Shown: positions 24,971 through 33,354, counted from the stretch's first letter. The stretch: DNA of 64,000 nucleotides from Robertmurraya_A mangrovi (GCF_034427655.1 NZ_JAXOFX010000002.1:372001-436000), one strand, 5' to 3'. The notes: generated by a model from the letters alone, not told the origin. Numbers and translations: made by a program.

Positions 24971-25018
24971 TTGACAAAATAAGAGGATTTTTTTTATTTC
25001 GCTCGAACTATTAATAGT
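24971..25018 (+). promoter_or_regulatory. Promoter and palindromic site of the thiolase operon
   Basis: TTGACA at 24971-24976 with a weak -10 (TTATTT, 24994-24999, 17-bp spacer), followed by a perfect palindrome ACTATTAATAGT (25007-25018) near the expected transcription start, where a repressor could bind. Confidence 0.5.
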
Positions 25019-25044
25019 GAAACTGTTTGAAAGGGATGAAGAAT

Positions 25045-26232
25045 ATGGCATCAACAGAAGTAGTCATAGTAAGTGCTGTTCGAACAGCAATTGGTAGTTT
25101 TAATGGTAGTTTAAAAGGTGTATCAGCCCCTGAACTTGGTGCGATTGCCATAAAAGGTGCTTTAGAAAAAGCAGGTTTAAAACCTGAGCAAGTAGATGAA
25201 GTCATTCTAGGAAATGTATTACAAGCTGGACTTGGGCAGAACCCTGCACGACAAGCAGCTCTTAAAGCAGGACTTCCAGAAACGGTTTCTGCCATGACAA
25301 TAAATAAGGTTTGTGGTTCAGGTTTGAAAGCGGTTCATTTAGCTACTCAAGCAATATTAGCGGGAGACGCTGAAATTGTAGTAGCAGGTGGAATGGAAAA
25401 TATGAGCCAAGCACCGTACATATTAAAAAATGCTCGTGATGGCTTTAAAATGGGCGATCAAAAATTAATTGATACGATGATTTCTGATGGTTTATGGTGT
25501 GCATTTAACGATTATCATATGGGGATTACGGCAGAGAATTTATGCACGAAGTATGATTTAACTCGTGAAGAACAAGATCAATTTGCGGCACTTAGCCAAG
25601 AAAAAGCAAGCCAGGCTATAGAAGCAGGCAAGTTTAAAGATGAGATTGTACCTGTCATCATTCCACAACGTAAAGGCGATCCTGTTGTGTTTGATACAGA
25701 CGAGTATCCGAAAAAGGGGACAACCGCTGAAAAATTAGCAAATCTTCGTCCAGCATTTAAAAAGGATGGAAGTGTAACAGCTGGAAATGCCTCAGGAATA
25801 AACGATGGAGCTGCCATCTTACTTGTTATGAGCAAGGCAAAAGCGGATGAGCTTGGAGTAAAACCACTAGTAACAATTAAAGCAAATGCAAGTGCTGGTG
25901 TGGATCCAAGTATTATGGGAATCGGCCCTGTATCAGCTGTTAAGAAAGCTCTTGAAAAAGCAGCTGTATCAATGGATGAATTAGAGCTAATTGAAGCAAA
26001 TGAAGCATTTGCAGCACAATCTTTAGCTGTAGATAGAGAGTTGCAATTTAATAAAGAGATCCTTAACGTTAATGGTGGAGCCATTGCTTTAGGACACCCA
26101 ATTGGAGCTAGTGGGGCAAGAATCCTTGTAACACTAATTCATGAAATGAAGAAAAGAGAAGCGAAAAAAGGTTTAGCAACTTTATGTATTGGCGGCGGGC
26201 AAGGTGTCGCAACAATCGTTGAGCTAGCCTAA
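25045..26232 (+). CDS. Acetyl-CoA C-acetyltransferase (thiolase)
   Basis: 395 aa from the ATG at 25045, nine bases after GAAAGGG. Degradative/biosynthetic thiolase interconverting acetoacetyl-CoA and two acetyl-CoA. Visible: AVRTAIGSFNGSLK, the acyl-enzyme Cys90 in INKVCGSGLKAVH, GGMENMSQAPY, NEAFAAQSLA, the catalytic His in NGGAIALGHPIGASGAR, and the second Cys in LCIGGGQG. Length is typical for the family. First gene of an operon with the two CoA-transferase subunits, so acetoacetyl-CoA cleavage is the likely direction. Confidence 0.95.
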   Translation: MASTEVVIVSAVRTAIGSFNGSLKGVSAPELGAIAIKGALEKAGLKPEQVDEVILGNVLQAGLGQNPARQAALKAGLPETVSAMTINKVCGSGLKAVHLATQAILAGDAEIVVAGGMENMSQAPYILKNARDGFKMGDQKLIDTMISDGLWCAFNDYHMGITAENLCTKYDLTREEQDQFAALSQEKASQAIEAGKFKDEIVPVIIPQRKGDPVVFDTDEYPKKGTTAEKLANLRPAFKKDGSVTAGNASGINDGAAILLVMSKAKADELGVKPLVTIKANASAGVDPSIMGIGPVSAVKKALEKAAVSMDELELIEANEAFAAQSLAVDRELQFNKEILNVNGGAIALGHPIGASGARILVTLIHEMKKREAKKGLATLCIGGGQGVATIVELA

Positions 26233-26294
26233 AATATTTTACTTTTTACTAAATCTAAAAAAGTAAACGATTACAAAAGAAAGGGGAGAAGAAA

Positions 26295-26984
26295 ATGAAA
26301 AGAATTTGTACTTCCTTTCAGGATGCAGTTGCGGAGATAAATGATGGAGCAACGTTGATGGTTGGAGGGTTTGGCCTATGTGGGATACCTGAAAATCTGA
26401 TTTTAGCATTAGTAGAAAAAGGCGTGAAAGATTTAACGGTGATCTCCAATAACTGTGGTGTAGATGATTGGGGATTAGGATTACTTCTTAAAAATAAGCA
26501 GATTAAGAAAATGATAGGGTCATATGTAGGTGAAAATAAAGAGTTTGAAAGACAAGTTTTGTCAGGTGAAATCGAGGTTGAATTAACACCTCAAGGAACC
26601 TTAGCAGAAAAAATTAGAGCAGGTGGAGCAGGAATCCCTGCATTCTATACTCCAGCTGGTGTAGGAACTCCTATCGCTGATGGTAAGGAAACTAGAATGT
26701 TCAATGGAAAAGAGTATTTACTTGAAGAAGCTTTAACAGCTGATTTCAGTTTAGTAAGAGCATGGAAAGCAGATAAGATGGGGAATCTTGTGTATCACAA
26801 AACCGCTCGAAACTTTAATCCGATGATTGCAGCAGCAGGAAAAGTAACCATTGCTGAAGTAGAGAACCTTCATGAAATTGGAGAGCTTAATCCGAATGAA
26901 ATTCATACTCCAAGTATTTATGTTCAGTCATTAATAGAAGGTAAACAAGAAAAGAGAATTGAAAGACTAACGGTGAAAAAGTAA
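26295..26984 (+). CDS. scoA: 3-oxoacid CoA-transferase subunit A
   Basis: 229 aa, ATG behind AAGGGGAG. Alpha subunit of succinyl-CoA:acetoacetate CoA-transferase. Visible: GGFGLCGIPENLI (22-34), TVISNNCGVDDWGLG, SYVGENKEFE, ELTPQGTLAEKIRAGGAGIPAFYTPAGVGT, and DFSLVRAWKADKMGNL. Works with ScoB encoded 12 bp downstream. With the thiolase upstream and the divergent HMG-CoA lyase it activates acetoacetate for entry into the TCA cycle. Confidence 0.95.
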   Translation: MKRICTSFQDAVAEINDGATLMVGGFGLCGIPENLILALVEKGVKDLTVISNNCGVDDWGLGLLLKNKQIKKMIGSYVGENKEFERQVLSGEIEVELTPQGTLAEKIRAGGAGIPAFYTPAGVGTPIADGKETRMFNGKEYLLEEALTADFSLVRAWKADKMGNLVYHKTARNFNPMIAAAGKVTIAEVENLHEIGELNPNEIHTPSIYVQSLIEGKQEKRIERLTVKK

Positions 26985-26996
26985 GGGGGGATTTTA

Positions 26997-27653
26997 ATGA
27001 GTAACGTTCGTGAAACCATTGCTAGAAGAGCGGAAAGAGAAATTGAAAATGGGTTCTATGTCAATCTAGGGATCGGAATGCCGACACTTGTTGCGAACTA
27101 TATTTCTGAAAATAAACAAGTCGTACTTCAATCAGAAAATGGATTACTAGGTATTGGGCCTTATCCTGAAGAATCGGATGTTGATCCAGATTTAATTAAT
27201 GCAGGTAAAGAAACAGTTACAGCTATCCCTGGTGCTGCCTATTTTGACAGTGCGGAGTCATTTGCTATGATTCGTGGTGGGCATGTAAATATTGCCATTC
27301 TTGGTGGGATGGAAGTTTCTGAAAAAGGGGATTTAGCTAACTGGATGATTCCTGGAAAGATGATTAAAGGAATGGGCGGAGCAATGGATTTAGTTCATGG
27401 TGCTCAGAAGATCATCGTAATTATGGAACATACGAATAAAAATGGCGATTCCAAAATTTTAAAAGAGTGTACTCTACCACTTACAGGAAAACAAGTAGTC
27501 AACCGTATTATTACTGAAAGAGCGGTAATGGATGTAACAGAAAAAGGCTTAAAATTGGTTGAAGTAGCAAAAGGGTATACAATTGATGATGTGGTAAAAT
27601 CGACTGAACCTGAGCTAATCATTGATAGTACCGTTTTAACAGATGCTTTTTAA
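26997..27653 (+). CDS. scoB: 3-oxoacid CoA-transferase subunit B
   Basis: 218 aa, ATG behind AGGGGGGA. Beta subunit carrying the catalytic glutamate: Glu47 in LQSENGLLGIGPYP forms the gamma-glutamyl-CoA intermediate. Also VNLGIGMPTLVANY, SFAMIRGGHVNIAILGGMEV, GAMDLVHGA. Length normal. Last gene of the operon; a terminator follows at 27689. Confidence 0.95.
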   Translation: MSNVRETIARRAEREIENGFYVNLGIGMPTLVANYISENKQVVLQSENGLLGIGPYPEESDVDPDLINAGKETVTAIPGAAYFDSAESFAMIRGGHVNIAILGGMEVSEKGDLANWMIPGKMIKGMGGAMDLVHGAQKIIVIMEHTNKNGDSKILKECTLPLTGKQVVNRIITERAVMDVTEKGLKLVEVAKGYTIDDVVKSTEPELIIDSTVLTDAF

Positions 27654-27688
27654 ATAGGCTGTTTTTGCAAAAACTTAAATAATCATTG

Positions 27689-27721
27689 GAAAAGTACAGT
27701 TTTCGCTGTACTTTTCTTTAA
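27689..27721 (+). terminator. Terminator of the thl-scoAB operon
   Basis: Perfect 11-bp stem GAAAAGTACAG / CTGTACTTTTC with TTTTCG loop region, then T-rich. Confidence 0.85.
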
Positions 27722-27739
27722 TTAAGATGGAGAGGTGTA

Positions 27740-28114
27740 ATGATGGGATTTTCACTAGTAGAAATTGATCATGTACAATTAGCGGGACCAAAAGGTTGCG
27801 AAGAGGAAGCAAGAATCTTTTATGGGAAAATTTTAGGTTTGACTGAAATTCCCAAGCCGGAAAATCTTCAAAAAAGAGGGGGGTGCTGGTTTAAGTTTGG
27901 GCGACAAGAAATACATATCGGCATCCAAGAAGACTTTTTACCAGCTAAGAAGGCTCATCCAGGATTCATAGTAGAAAATTTACACTTACTAAGGGAAAGA
28001 CTAGAGTTGGAAAAAATTGAAATCAAAGAAGAGCCTCCAATCGAAGGAAGAGAAAGATTTTTTGTAAGTGACCCATTCGGCAATAGAATTGAATTTTTGG
28101 AATTTAGCTCATAA
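27740..28114 (+). CDS. VOC-superfamily (glyoxalase/dioxygenase fold) protein
   Basis: 124 aa; ATG at 27740 or the next one at 27743 behind AGAGGTG. One vicinal-oxygen-chelate unit: IDHVQLAGPKGCEEEARIFYGKILGLTEIPKP, CWFKFGRQEIHIGIQ, and a C-terminal RFFVSDPFGNRIEFLEF that is the hallmark of the fold. Possible metal ligands are His in IDHVQ and Glu in RIEFLE, with HIGI between. Substrate unknown. Stands alone, 17 bp after the CoA-transferase terminator. Confidence 0.85.
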   Translation: MMGFSLVEIDHVQLAGPKGCEEEARIFYGKILGLTEIPKPENLQKRGGCWFKFGRQEIHIGIQEDFLPAKKAHPGFIVENLHLLRERLELEKIEIKEEPPIEGRERFFVSDPFGNRIEFLEFSS

Positions 28115-28196
28115 GCAGCGAGACTCTTATATAAGTGTTATAATAATGCTGTTTTAAGCAAGAAAACAGTGCAACAAATGATAGAGAGGGATCAAT

Positions 28197-28442
28197 ATGA
28201 AGAAGAAACAACAACGTCCTAATGTAAAGAAAGATGATAAACCTGTAACTTTAGGAGATATGCTTAATCTAGATTTAAAAAACCAACTGAAAGAAAGACA
28301 ACAGCAATTGAAAGTAGAAGAAGAGAAAAAGAAGTTGGCTGAAGAGGAAAGAAAAAGAGAAGAGAGAAGACTAAAGGAAAAGAATAAATCCTTTGAAGAA
28401 CTACTTGAAGAAAGTTCCATTAACTGGAAGGAATTTAAGTAA
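28197..28442 (+). CDS. yqkE: YqkE-family small charged protein
   Basis: 81 aa, ATG behind AGAGAGGGATCA. Very charged, mostly a coiled coil: KKKQQRPNVKKDDKPVTLGDMLNLDLKNQLKERQQQLKVEEEKKKLAEEERKR region broken only by a short C-terminal SFEELLEESSINWKEFK. Size, N-terminal KKDDKPVTLGDML and location match YqkE (DUF3886). Function unknown. Its stop overlaps the start of the next gene by one base. Confidence 0.85.
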   Translation: MKKKQQRPNVKKDDKPVTLGDMLNLDLKNQLKERQQQLKVEEEKKKLAEEERKREERRLKEKNKSFEELLEESSINWKEFK

Positions 28443-28984
28443 TGTCTGAAACAAAGCGGATTGTCGAAGTGGTTCCCTACACAAAAGAATGGAAGAGATT
28501 GTACGAAAATGCTGAAATAGAGCTAAAAAATGTTTTTAGGACTACAGATGTCACGTTCCATCATATAGGAAGCACGTCAGTAGAAGGTTTAAGTGCAAAA
28601 CCAATCATTGATATACTCGCTGAAGCTGCGGATATCAACTTATTTGATAAACATTCTCCTGAACTTGAGCAGATTGGCTACTTTGGAAAGGGTGAAAACG
28701 GCATCCCTGGCCGCCGTTATTTTCATAAGGTGAAAGACGGGAATGAAGCACATCGATTAGTTCATTTACATGCATTTGAAAAAGGAAATCCTGAAATTAA
28801 CCGACATCTTATATTTAGAGATTTTTTGCGGGCACATCCTGAGGCTAGAAATGAATACAGTGAAGTTAAAGAAAGAGCCGCAAAAATGTATAGAGAAAGC
28901 ATTGATGACTATATTGAAGCTAAAACTCCAATAATACAAGAGTTGGAGAAGAAAGCATTGATATGGAGTCAAGGAAGTAAATAG
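28442..28984 (+). CDS. GrpB/UPF0157 family protein
   Basis: 180 aa, ATG overlapping the yqkE stop (TAATG). GrpB-like nucleotidyltransferase-fold proteins: VVPYTKEWKRLYENAEIELKNVF, then HHIGSTSVEGLSAKPIIDILAEA, which carries the GS and Asp of the nucleotidyltransferase pattern, RRYFHKVKDG, HLHAFEKGNPEINRHLIFRDFLRAHPEARNEYSEVK. Activity is not established for the family. Translationally coupled to yqkE. Confidence 0.9.
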   Translation: MSETKRIVEVVPYTKEWKRLYENAEIELKNVFRTTDVTFHHIGSTSVEGLSAKPIIDILAEAADINLFDKHSPELEQIGYFGKGENGIPGRRYFHKVKDGNEAHRLVHLHAFEKGNPEINRHLIFRDFLRAHPEARNEYSEVKERAAKMYRESIDDYIEAKTPIIQELEKKALIWSQGSK

Positions 28985-28986
28985 TT

Positions 28987-29023
28987 AAGGAGCAGCCGTT
29001 AAGATGGAAAGGCTGCTCCTTTA
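28987..29023. terminator. Terminator between grpB-like and yqkF
   Basis: Perfect 11-bp stem AAGGAGCAGCC / GGCTGCTCCTT between convergent genes, T-rich tail short. Confidence 0.75.
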
Positions 29024-29027
29024 ATGT

Positions 29028-29951
29028 TTAACGGTGCTCTAAATAAAAATTCTCTTTTGAAATCTCTTTAAGAAGACTAATTTCATCTTCTGATAAAGGG
29101 CTACGTTTTACAGCCGTCGCATTATCTTTTACTTGTTCAATGGAACTAGCCCCAGCAATAACAGAAGAGACGGACGGTTGAGAAAGTACATATTGCAGCG
29201 CTAACTCGGTGAAAGAGCGGTTCTCTAGCATTTTTGACTGAATCGTTGAAACTAATTCTTCTATCTCAGTAAAGCTATAATCCAAGTATCCCTTTTCAAT
29301 GATTGACTCGGAAGCCTTTTCTATCGATTTATTACTTAATAAGCCTTTTGCTAGTGGCCCTCTAGCAACTACGCTAATATGATTTTGATTAAGCAATGGC
29401 AATACGGTCTCTTCTGGACGACGATCCAATAAGCTGTATTGCATCATAACAGAAACAATATTTGAATTTGAAACATACTCTCTAATGACGTTTGGACGAA
29501 TAGAAGAAATTCCATAGTAACGAATAATTCCTTCGTTAACCAGTTCATCAAATGCTTCTATCGTTGCCTCCATCGGGTCCTCTAAAGTTCCACCATGAAG
29601 TTGATATAAATCAATATAATCTGTCTGGAGTCTTTTTAAACTTTGTTTGACTGCCTCTTTTATGTATGCTTTTGAAGGATCCCAAGTCCATCCATCACGA
29701 GTTTGGTTCGGTTTATTTCCTACCTTTGTGGCAATAATGACTTTGTCTCGAACAGCTTTTAATGAATCTCCAACTATTTTCTCATTTATACCGTAATCGT
29801 ATAAATCCGCTGTATCAAAGTAGTTAATTCCTTCTTCAAGAGCAGCTTCAATTATTTTTTGAGCCCGAGTTTCATCTGTTCCTAATGACATACAACCGAG
29901 TCCTAATTCACTAATCATTAAATCCGATTTTCCTAATTTTCTTTTTTCCAA
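29028..29951 (-). CDS. yqkF: Aldo/keto reductase (YqkF)
   Basis: 307 aa from TTG at 29951, six bases after GAGGTG; a GTG at 29960 lies in the ribosome-binding site. NADPH-dependent aldo/keto reductase: RKLGKSDLMISELGLGCMSLGT, the tetrad with Asp48-region FDTADLYDYGINEKIVG (Asp, Tyr), Lys in IATKVGNK, His in YQLHGGT, and the C-terminal VIAGASSIEQVKDNA. Length equals YqkF. Physiological substrate unknown. Confidence 0.93.
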   Translation of the reverse strand: MEKRKLGKSDLMISELGLGCMSLGTDETRAQKIIEAALEEGINYFDTADLYDYGINEKIVGDSLKAVRDKVIIATKVGNKPNQTRDGWTWDPSKAYIKEAVKQSLKRLQTDYIDLYQLHGGTLEDPMEATIEAFDELVNEGIIRYYGISSIRPNVIREYVSNSNIVSVMMQYSLLDRRPEETVLPLLNQNHISVVARGPLAKGLLSNKSIEKASESIIEKGYLDYSFTEIEELVSTIQSKMLENRSFTELALQYVLSQPSVSSVIAGASSIEQVKDNATAVKRSPLSEDEISLLKEISKENFYLEHR

Positions 29952-30080
29952 CAAGCTCACCTCTGGTTCTTATTTTATCGGATGTGTATCATGAATAACA
30001 AATCAGGAACTACCCATTATGATAATGAAATATAATTTATTATAATAAAGTTACGTATTTGAATAGGGAGTGAAGATGGA

Positions 30081-30632
30081 ATGAGTCAACTGGAAGAAAA
30101 AACAATTAAGACAGAAAAGATATTCTCTGGAAGAGTGATTAGTCTACAAGTAGACGATGTGGAGTTGCCAAATGGGAAAACATCAAAGCGAGAGATTGTA
30201 AAGCATCCAGGAGCCGTAGCCGTTATTGCTATTAAAGATGATAACAAAATAGTCATGGTAGAGCAGTTCCGTAAACCGTTAGAAAGATCTTTAGTGGAAA
30301 TACCAGCTGGTAAGCTAGAGGCGGGAGAAGAACCTATAAATACAGCAAGACGAGAATTGGAAGAAGAAACAGGTTATGTATGTGACGAACTTGAATGGCT
30401 AATCTCTTTCTATACATCACCAGGTTTTGCAGATGAACTAATTCACCTATATGTAGCAAAAGGTCTAAAGAAAAAAGAAAACGCGGCTCAATTAGATGAA
30501 GACGAATTTGTTAACCTAGTCGAATTGACATTGGAAGAAGCAGTTCAATATGTTGGGGAAAAGAAAATTTACGATGCTAAAACAGCTTTTGCCGTTCAAT
30601 ACCTTCAATTAAAAGAGGCTCTAAAAAAGTGA
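30081..30632 (+). CDS. nudF: ADP-ribose pyrophosphatase (NudF)
   Basis: 183 aa, ATG behind AGGGAGTGAAGATGG. Nudix hydrolase splitting ADP-ribose to AMP and ribose 5-phosphate. Nudix box at 77-99: GKLEAGEEPINTARRELEEETGY, with the REL-EE core intact; YTSPGFADELIHLYVA follows, the usual ADPRase active-site proline and lid. Overlaps the endonuclease Q gene by four bases, so damaged-nucleotide clean-up and DNA repair are coupled here. Confidence 0.95.
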   Translation: MSQLEEKTIKTEKIFSGRVISLQVDDVELPNGKTSKREIVKHPGAVAVIAIKDDNKIVMVEQFRKPLERSLVEIPAGKLEAGEEPINTARRELEEETGYVCDELEWLISFYTSPGFADELIHLYVAKGLKKKENAAQLDEDEFVNLVELTLEEAVQYVGEKKIYDAKTAFAVQYLQLKEALKK

Positions 30633-31798
30633 ATCTATACTATGTAGACTTACATATTCATATCGGTCGAACCATGACTGGGAAAGCTGTAAAAATAACG
30701 GGAGCTAAAACTCTCACTTTTTCTAATATAACCAGTCATGCAAGAGACAAAAAAGGCTTGCATATGATTGGAATTATTGATTGCCACTCACCTGAAGTAA
30801 TAGAAGAGATGAGTTTGTTATTGCAATCTGGGGATTTAGTTGAACATGAAGACGGCGGGTTATTATATGGTGGTCTAACGATTATTCCAGGTTCTGAGCT
30901 TGAGATTTATGATGAAAGTTGTAAAGGGCCAATCCATGTTTTATGTTATTTTTCCAATTTAGAGGTGATGAAAGATTTTTCAAAATGGCTGGCTAAGCAT
31001 TTGAAAAACATCAACCTTAGCTCTCAAAGGGTATATATATCGGGGCGTGAGCTACAAAAGAAAGTGAAGAAGCTTGGGGGCTTATTTATCCCTGCGCATG
31101 TGTTCACTCCTTTTAAAAGCTTATATGGAAAAGGGGTAGTTGCTTCTTTATCAGAAGTACTAGAGCCGGAATTAATAGATGGAATTGAATTAGGGCTTAG
31201 TTCAAATACTGAAATGGCTGACCAATTGGAAGAATTACAATCGTACAATTATGTTACTAATTCAGACGCCCATTCACTTGCTAAAATTGCTAGAGAGTAC
31301 CAGATTATTCAAATGAATAATCCAACATTTAAAGGCTTAAAAGAAGCATTGCATAATCAAAATGGTCAACAAATTGTGGCTAATTATGGATTGGACCCCG
31401 TATTGGGTAAGTACCATGAAACTGTTTGTGCACGATGTTTTACCCCTAAAGGTTCAAAAGAAATCACTAGCTGCAAGAACTGTGAACACAGTAAATTTAT
31501 CAAGGGTGTGGCTGAACGGATACTAGAGTTAAAAACGGCAAAAGAAGGAAAACACAACCGTCCACCCTATATCCACCAAGTACCATTAGAGTTTATACCT
31601 GGTCTGGGTAAAAAGTTATTAGAACGCTTACTTAATCATTTCGGAACAGAGATGGCAATTCTTCACGAGGTTCAGGTAGAGGCATTAAAAGAAGTAGTAC
31701 CAGTAAAAGTTGCTAACCTCATTATAGCTGCCCGAAATGGTGAGCTTTCCCTACAAGCGGGTGGGGGAGGTAACTATGGAAAGGTAGCTGACCAATAG
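30629..31798 (+). CDS. yqxK: Endonuclease Q family protein (YqxK), PHP domain
   Basis: 389 aa from GTG at 30629, overlapping the nudF stop (GTGA). PHP phosphoesterase domain: YVDLHIHIG, IGIIDCH, IPGSELEIYDE, HVLCYFS, GLFIPAHVFTPF, VTNSDAHS metal ligands. Then a four-cysteine zinc site CARCFTPKGSKEITSCKNC (about 268-286) and a C-terminal helix-hairpin-helix IPGLGKKLLERLLNHFG. This domain order is that of endonuclease Q, which nicks DNA 5' to deaminated bases and abasic sites and was characterised in archaea and some Bacillus. Activity is inferred from architecture. Confidence 0.9.
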   Translation: MNLYYVDLHIHIGRTMTGKAVKITGAKTLTFSNITSHARDKKGLHMIGIIDCHSPEVIEEMSLLLQSGDLVEHEDGGLLYGGLTIIPGSELEIYDESCKGPIHVLCYFSNLEVMKDFSKWLAKHLKNINLSSQRVYISGRELQKKVKKLGGLFIPAHVFTPFKSLYGKGVVASLSEVLEPELIDGIELGLSSNTEMADQLEELQSYNYVTNSDAHSLAKIAREYQIIQMNNPTFKGLKEALHNQNGQQIVANYGLDPVLGKYHETVCARCFTPKGSKEITSCKNCEHSKFIKGVAERILELKTAKEGKHNRPPYIHQVPLEFIPGLGKKLLERLLNHFGTEMAILHEVQVEALKEVVPVKVANLIIAARNGELSLQAGGGGNYGKVADQ

Positions 31799-31800
31799 TG

Positions 31801-31838
31801 TAAAAATACAGACCGGTGAAAGTATCGGTCTATTTTTA
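31801..31838 (+). terminator. Terminator of nudF-yqxK
   Basis: TAAAAATA-GACCG / CGGTC-TATTTTTA stem just after the stop codon. Confidence 0.8.
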
Positions 31839-31939
31839 TTGGTCTTTACTTTTGTAAAAATAGATTCTTCTATATCCCCCTAATTCAAGAATATAATCCC
31901 AAACAAGTTGTGCTACTAGACAAAATACTAGATTTCTAT

Positions 31940-31969
31940 GTCATATGAAATCGTGTACAGGCATAGGAT
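31940..31969 (+). promoter_or_regulatory. Probable sigma-E promoter of spoIIM
   Basis: GTCATATG (31940-31947), 14-bp spacer, CATAGGAT (31962-31969), close to the sigma-E pattern GTCATATT / CATACA-T. spoIIM is a sigma-E gene in B. subtilis. Confidence 0.65.
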
Positions 31970-32042
31970 TTATTAAGAGTGTTGGAAGGTAAGTTTTGAC
32001 CAAGGGATTATTTTTAATAGGAGATTTTAGGAGGAAAAGCAA

Positions 32043-32684
32043 ATGAAGAACAAAATGTACCAGAACGTTGTAGCCAATCATATTCGGGAGCATTCCTCAA
32101 TTTATCTTTTTGTAGTCGTCCTATTTTTAATGGGAGTTATTTTTGGAGCGATAGTCGTTAATAGCTTAAGTTTTACTCAAAAAGAAGATTTATATTATTA
32201 TTTATCACAATTTTTTACTCAAGTATCTGACGGTAAGGTTGCAGAATCAAGGGATCTATTTTTTCAAAGTTTCCTTCACAATAGCAAATTCATTGGTTTG
32301 ATGTGGATATTAGGAGTTTCCATTATTGGCTTACCGGTAATTCTTATATTATTATTTATTAAAGGAATGGTGGTTGGCTTCACTGTTGGGTTCTTAGTGA
32401 ATCAAATGGGCTGGGATGGATTTATCCTTTCTTTTGTGTCCGTCTTACCTCAAAACTTAATTATCATCCCTATTTTTATTATTGTAGCTACACTTTCTGT
32501 GTCCTTCTCTATGAAGATGGTTCGAAGACAGTTTATGAAAAAACTAGCACAACCGGTAATGCCTCTATTAGGTAGATATGCGTTTGCTTTATTTGTAGCA
32601 GTTGTCTTTTTAACAGTTGCAGCTGGAGTAGAAGCATACATATCGCCTTCATTAATGAAAACAATTGTTAATTCCATCCAATAG
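32043..32684 (+). CDS. spoIIM: Stage II sporulation protein M
   Basis: 213 aa, ATG behind AGGAGGAAAAGC. Mother-cell integral membrane protein of the SpoIIDMP complex that thins septal peptidoglycan during engulfment. About five membrane segments: residues 20-42, a second around 81-105, and further ones near 108-128, 135-158 and 178-200. GLMWILGVSIIGLPVILILLFIKGMVVGFTVGFLVNQMGWDGF is the typical SpoIIM/DUF95 core. Length and neighbour fur match B. subtilis. Confidence 0.95.
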   Translation: MKNKMYQNVVANHIREHSSIYLFVVVLFLMGVIFGAIVVNSLSFTQKEDLYYYLSQFFTQVSDGKVAESRDLFFQSFLHNSKFIGLMWILGVSIIGLPVILILLFIKGMVVGFTVGFLVNQMGWDGFILSFVSVLPQNLIIIPIFIIVATLSVSFSMKMVRRQFMKKLAQPVMPLLGRYAFALFVAVVFLTVAAGVEAYISPSLMKTIVNSIQ

Positions 32685-32730
32685 CAAAGGGGTATTATTG
32701 GAGATTTTTCCTGTATTAACAAGATGCAGA

Positions 32731-32745
32731 TTATAATTATTATTA
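32731..32745 (+). promoter_or_regulatory. PerR/Fur-type box upstream of fur
   Basis: TTATAATTATTATTA matches 13 of 14 defined positions of the PerR box TTATAAT-N-ATTATAA (12 of 14 for the Fur box). fur belongs to the PerR regulon in B. subtilis. An inverted repeat TAGTAAA / TTTACTA (32748-32768) follows. Confidence 0.6.
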
Positions 32746-32786
32746 AATAGTAAACATTATTTTTACTAAATTGTAATGATTTCATT

Positions 32787-32814
32787 TTGAAACCTTTCCT
32801 GTTTCTGTTATAAT
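32787..32814 (+). promoter_or_regulatory. Sigma-A promoter of fur
   Basis: TTGAAA (32787-32792), 16-bp spacer, perfect TATAAT (32809-32814). Confidence 0.75.
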
Positions 32815-32847
32815 GGTAATTGACAGTGGCGAGGGAGGACTTTCGTT

Positions 32848-33315
32848 ATGGAAAGCAGAATTGAAAGAATTAAAAAGCAGTTGCATTCATCTAGTTATAA
32901 ATTAACGCCTCAGCGTGAAGCGACCGTTCGAGTGCTTTTAGAACATGAAGAGGATCATTTAAGTGCAGAAGATGTGTACCTCCTTGTTAAAGAAAAATCG
33001 CCTGAGATTGGTTTAGCAACTGTTTATCGAACGCTAGAATTACTTACTGAATTAAAAATTGTTGATAAAATAAATTTCGGAGATGGAGTATCTCGTTACG
33101 ATTTAAGACAAGAAGGAGCTGCTCATTTCCATCATCATTTAGTATGTATCGAATGTGGTGCTGTTGATGAAATACAAGAAGATTTACTAGAAGATGTGGA
33201 AGAAATAGTAGAGCGTGATTGGAACTTTAAAATTAAAGACCACCGCCTAACTTTCCATGGTATTTGTCATCGTTGCCTAGATAAAGAAGAAATAGAAGAA
33301 GTTAAAACAAATTAA
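32848..33315 (+). CDS. fur: Ferric uptake regulator Fur
   Basis: 155 aa, ATG behind GAGGGAGGAC. Iron-responsive repressor of siderophore and iron-uptake genes. Visible: winged-helix domain with YKLTPQREATVRVLLEHEEDHLSAEDVYLLVKEKSPEIGLATVYRTLELL, the regulatory metal region HFHHHLVCIECG, and two structural zinc CxxC pairs (Cys100/Cys103 and a second in GICHRCL). The HHH stretch distinguishes Fur/PerR/Zur members poorly; adjacency to spoIIM, yqzK and xerD matches Fur of B. subtilis rather than PerR or Zur. Confidence 0.93.
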   Translation: MESRIERIKKQLHSSSYKLTPQREATVRVLLEHEEDHLSAEDVYLLVKEKSPEIGLATVYRTLELLTELKIVDKINFGDGVSRYDLRQEGAAHFHHHLVCIECGAVDEIQEDLLEDVEEIVERDWNFKIKDHRLTFHGICHRCLDKEEIEEVKTN

Positions 33316-33321
33316 AGTCAA

Positions 33322-33354
33322 AACCCTTTTCAATTGAGAAAAGGGTTCTTTTTT
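33322..33354 (+). terminator. fur terminator
   Basis: Perfect ten-base-pair stem AACCCTTTTC / GAAAAGGGTT, then C and six T. Confidence 0.88.
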
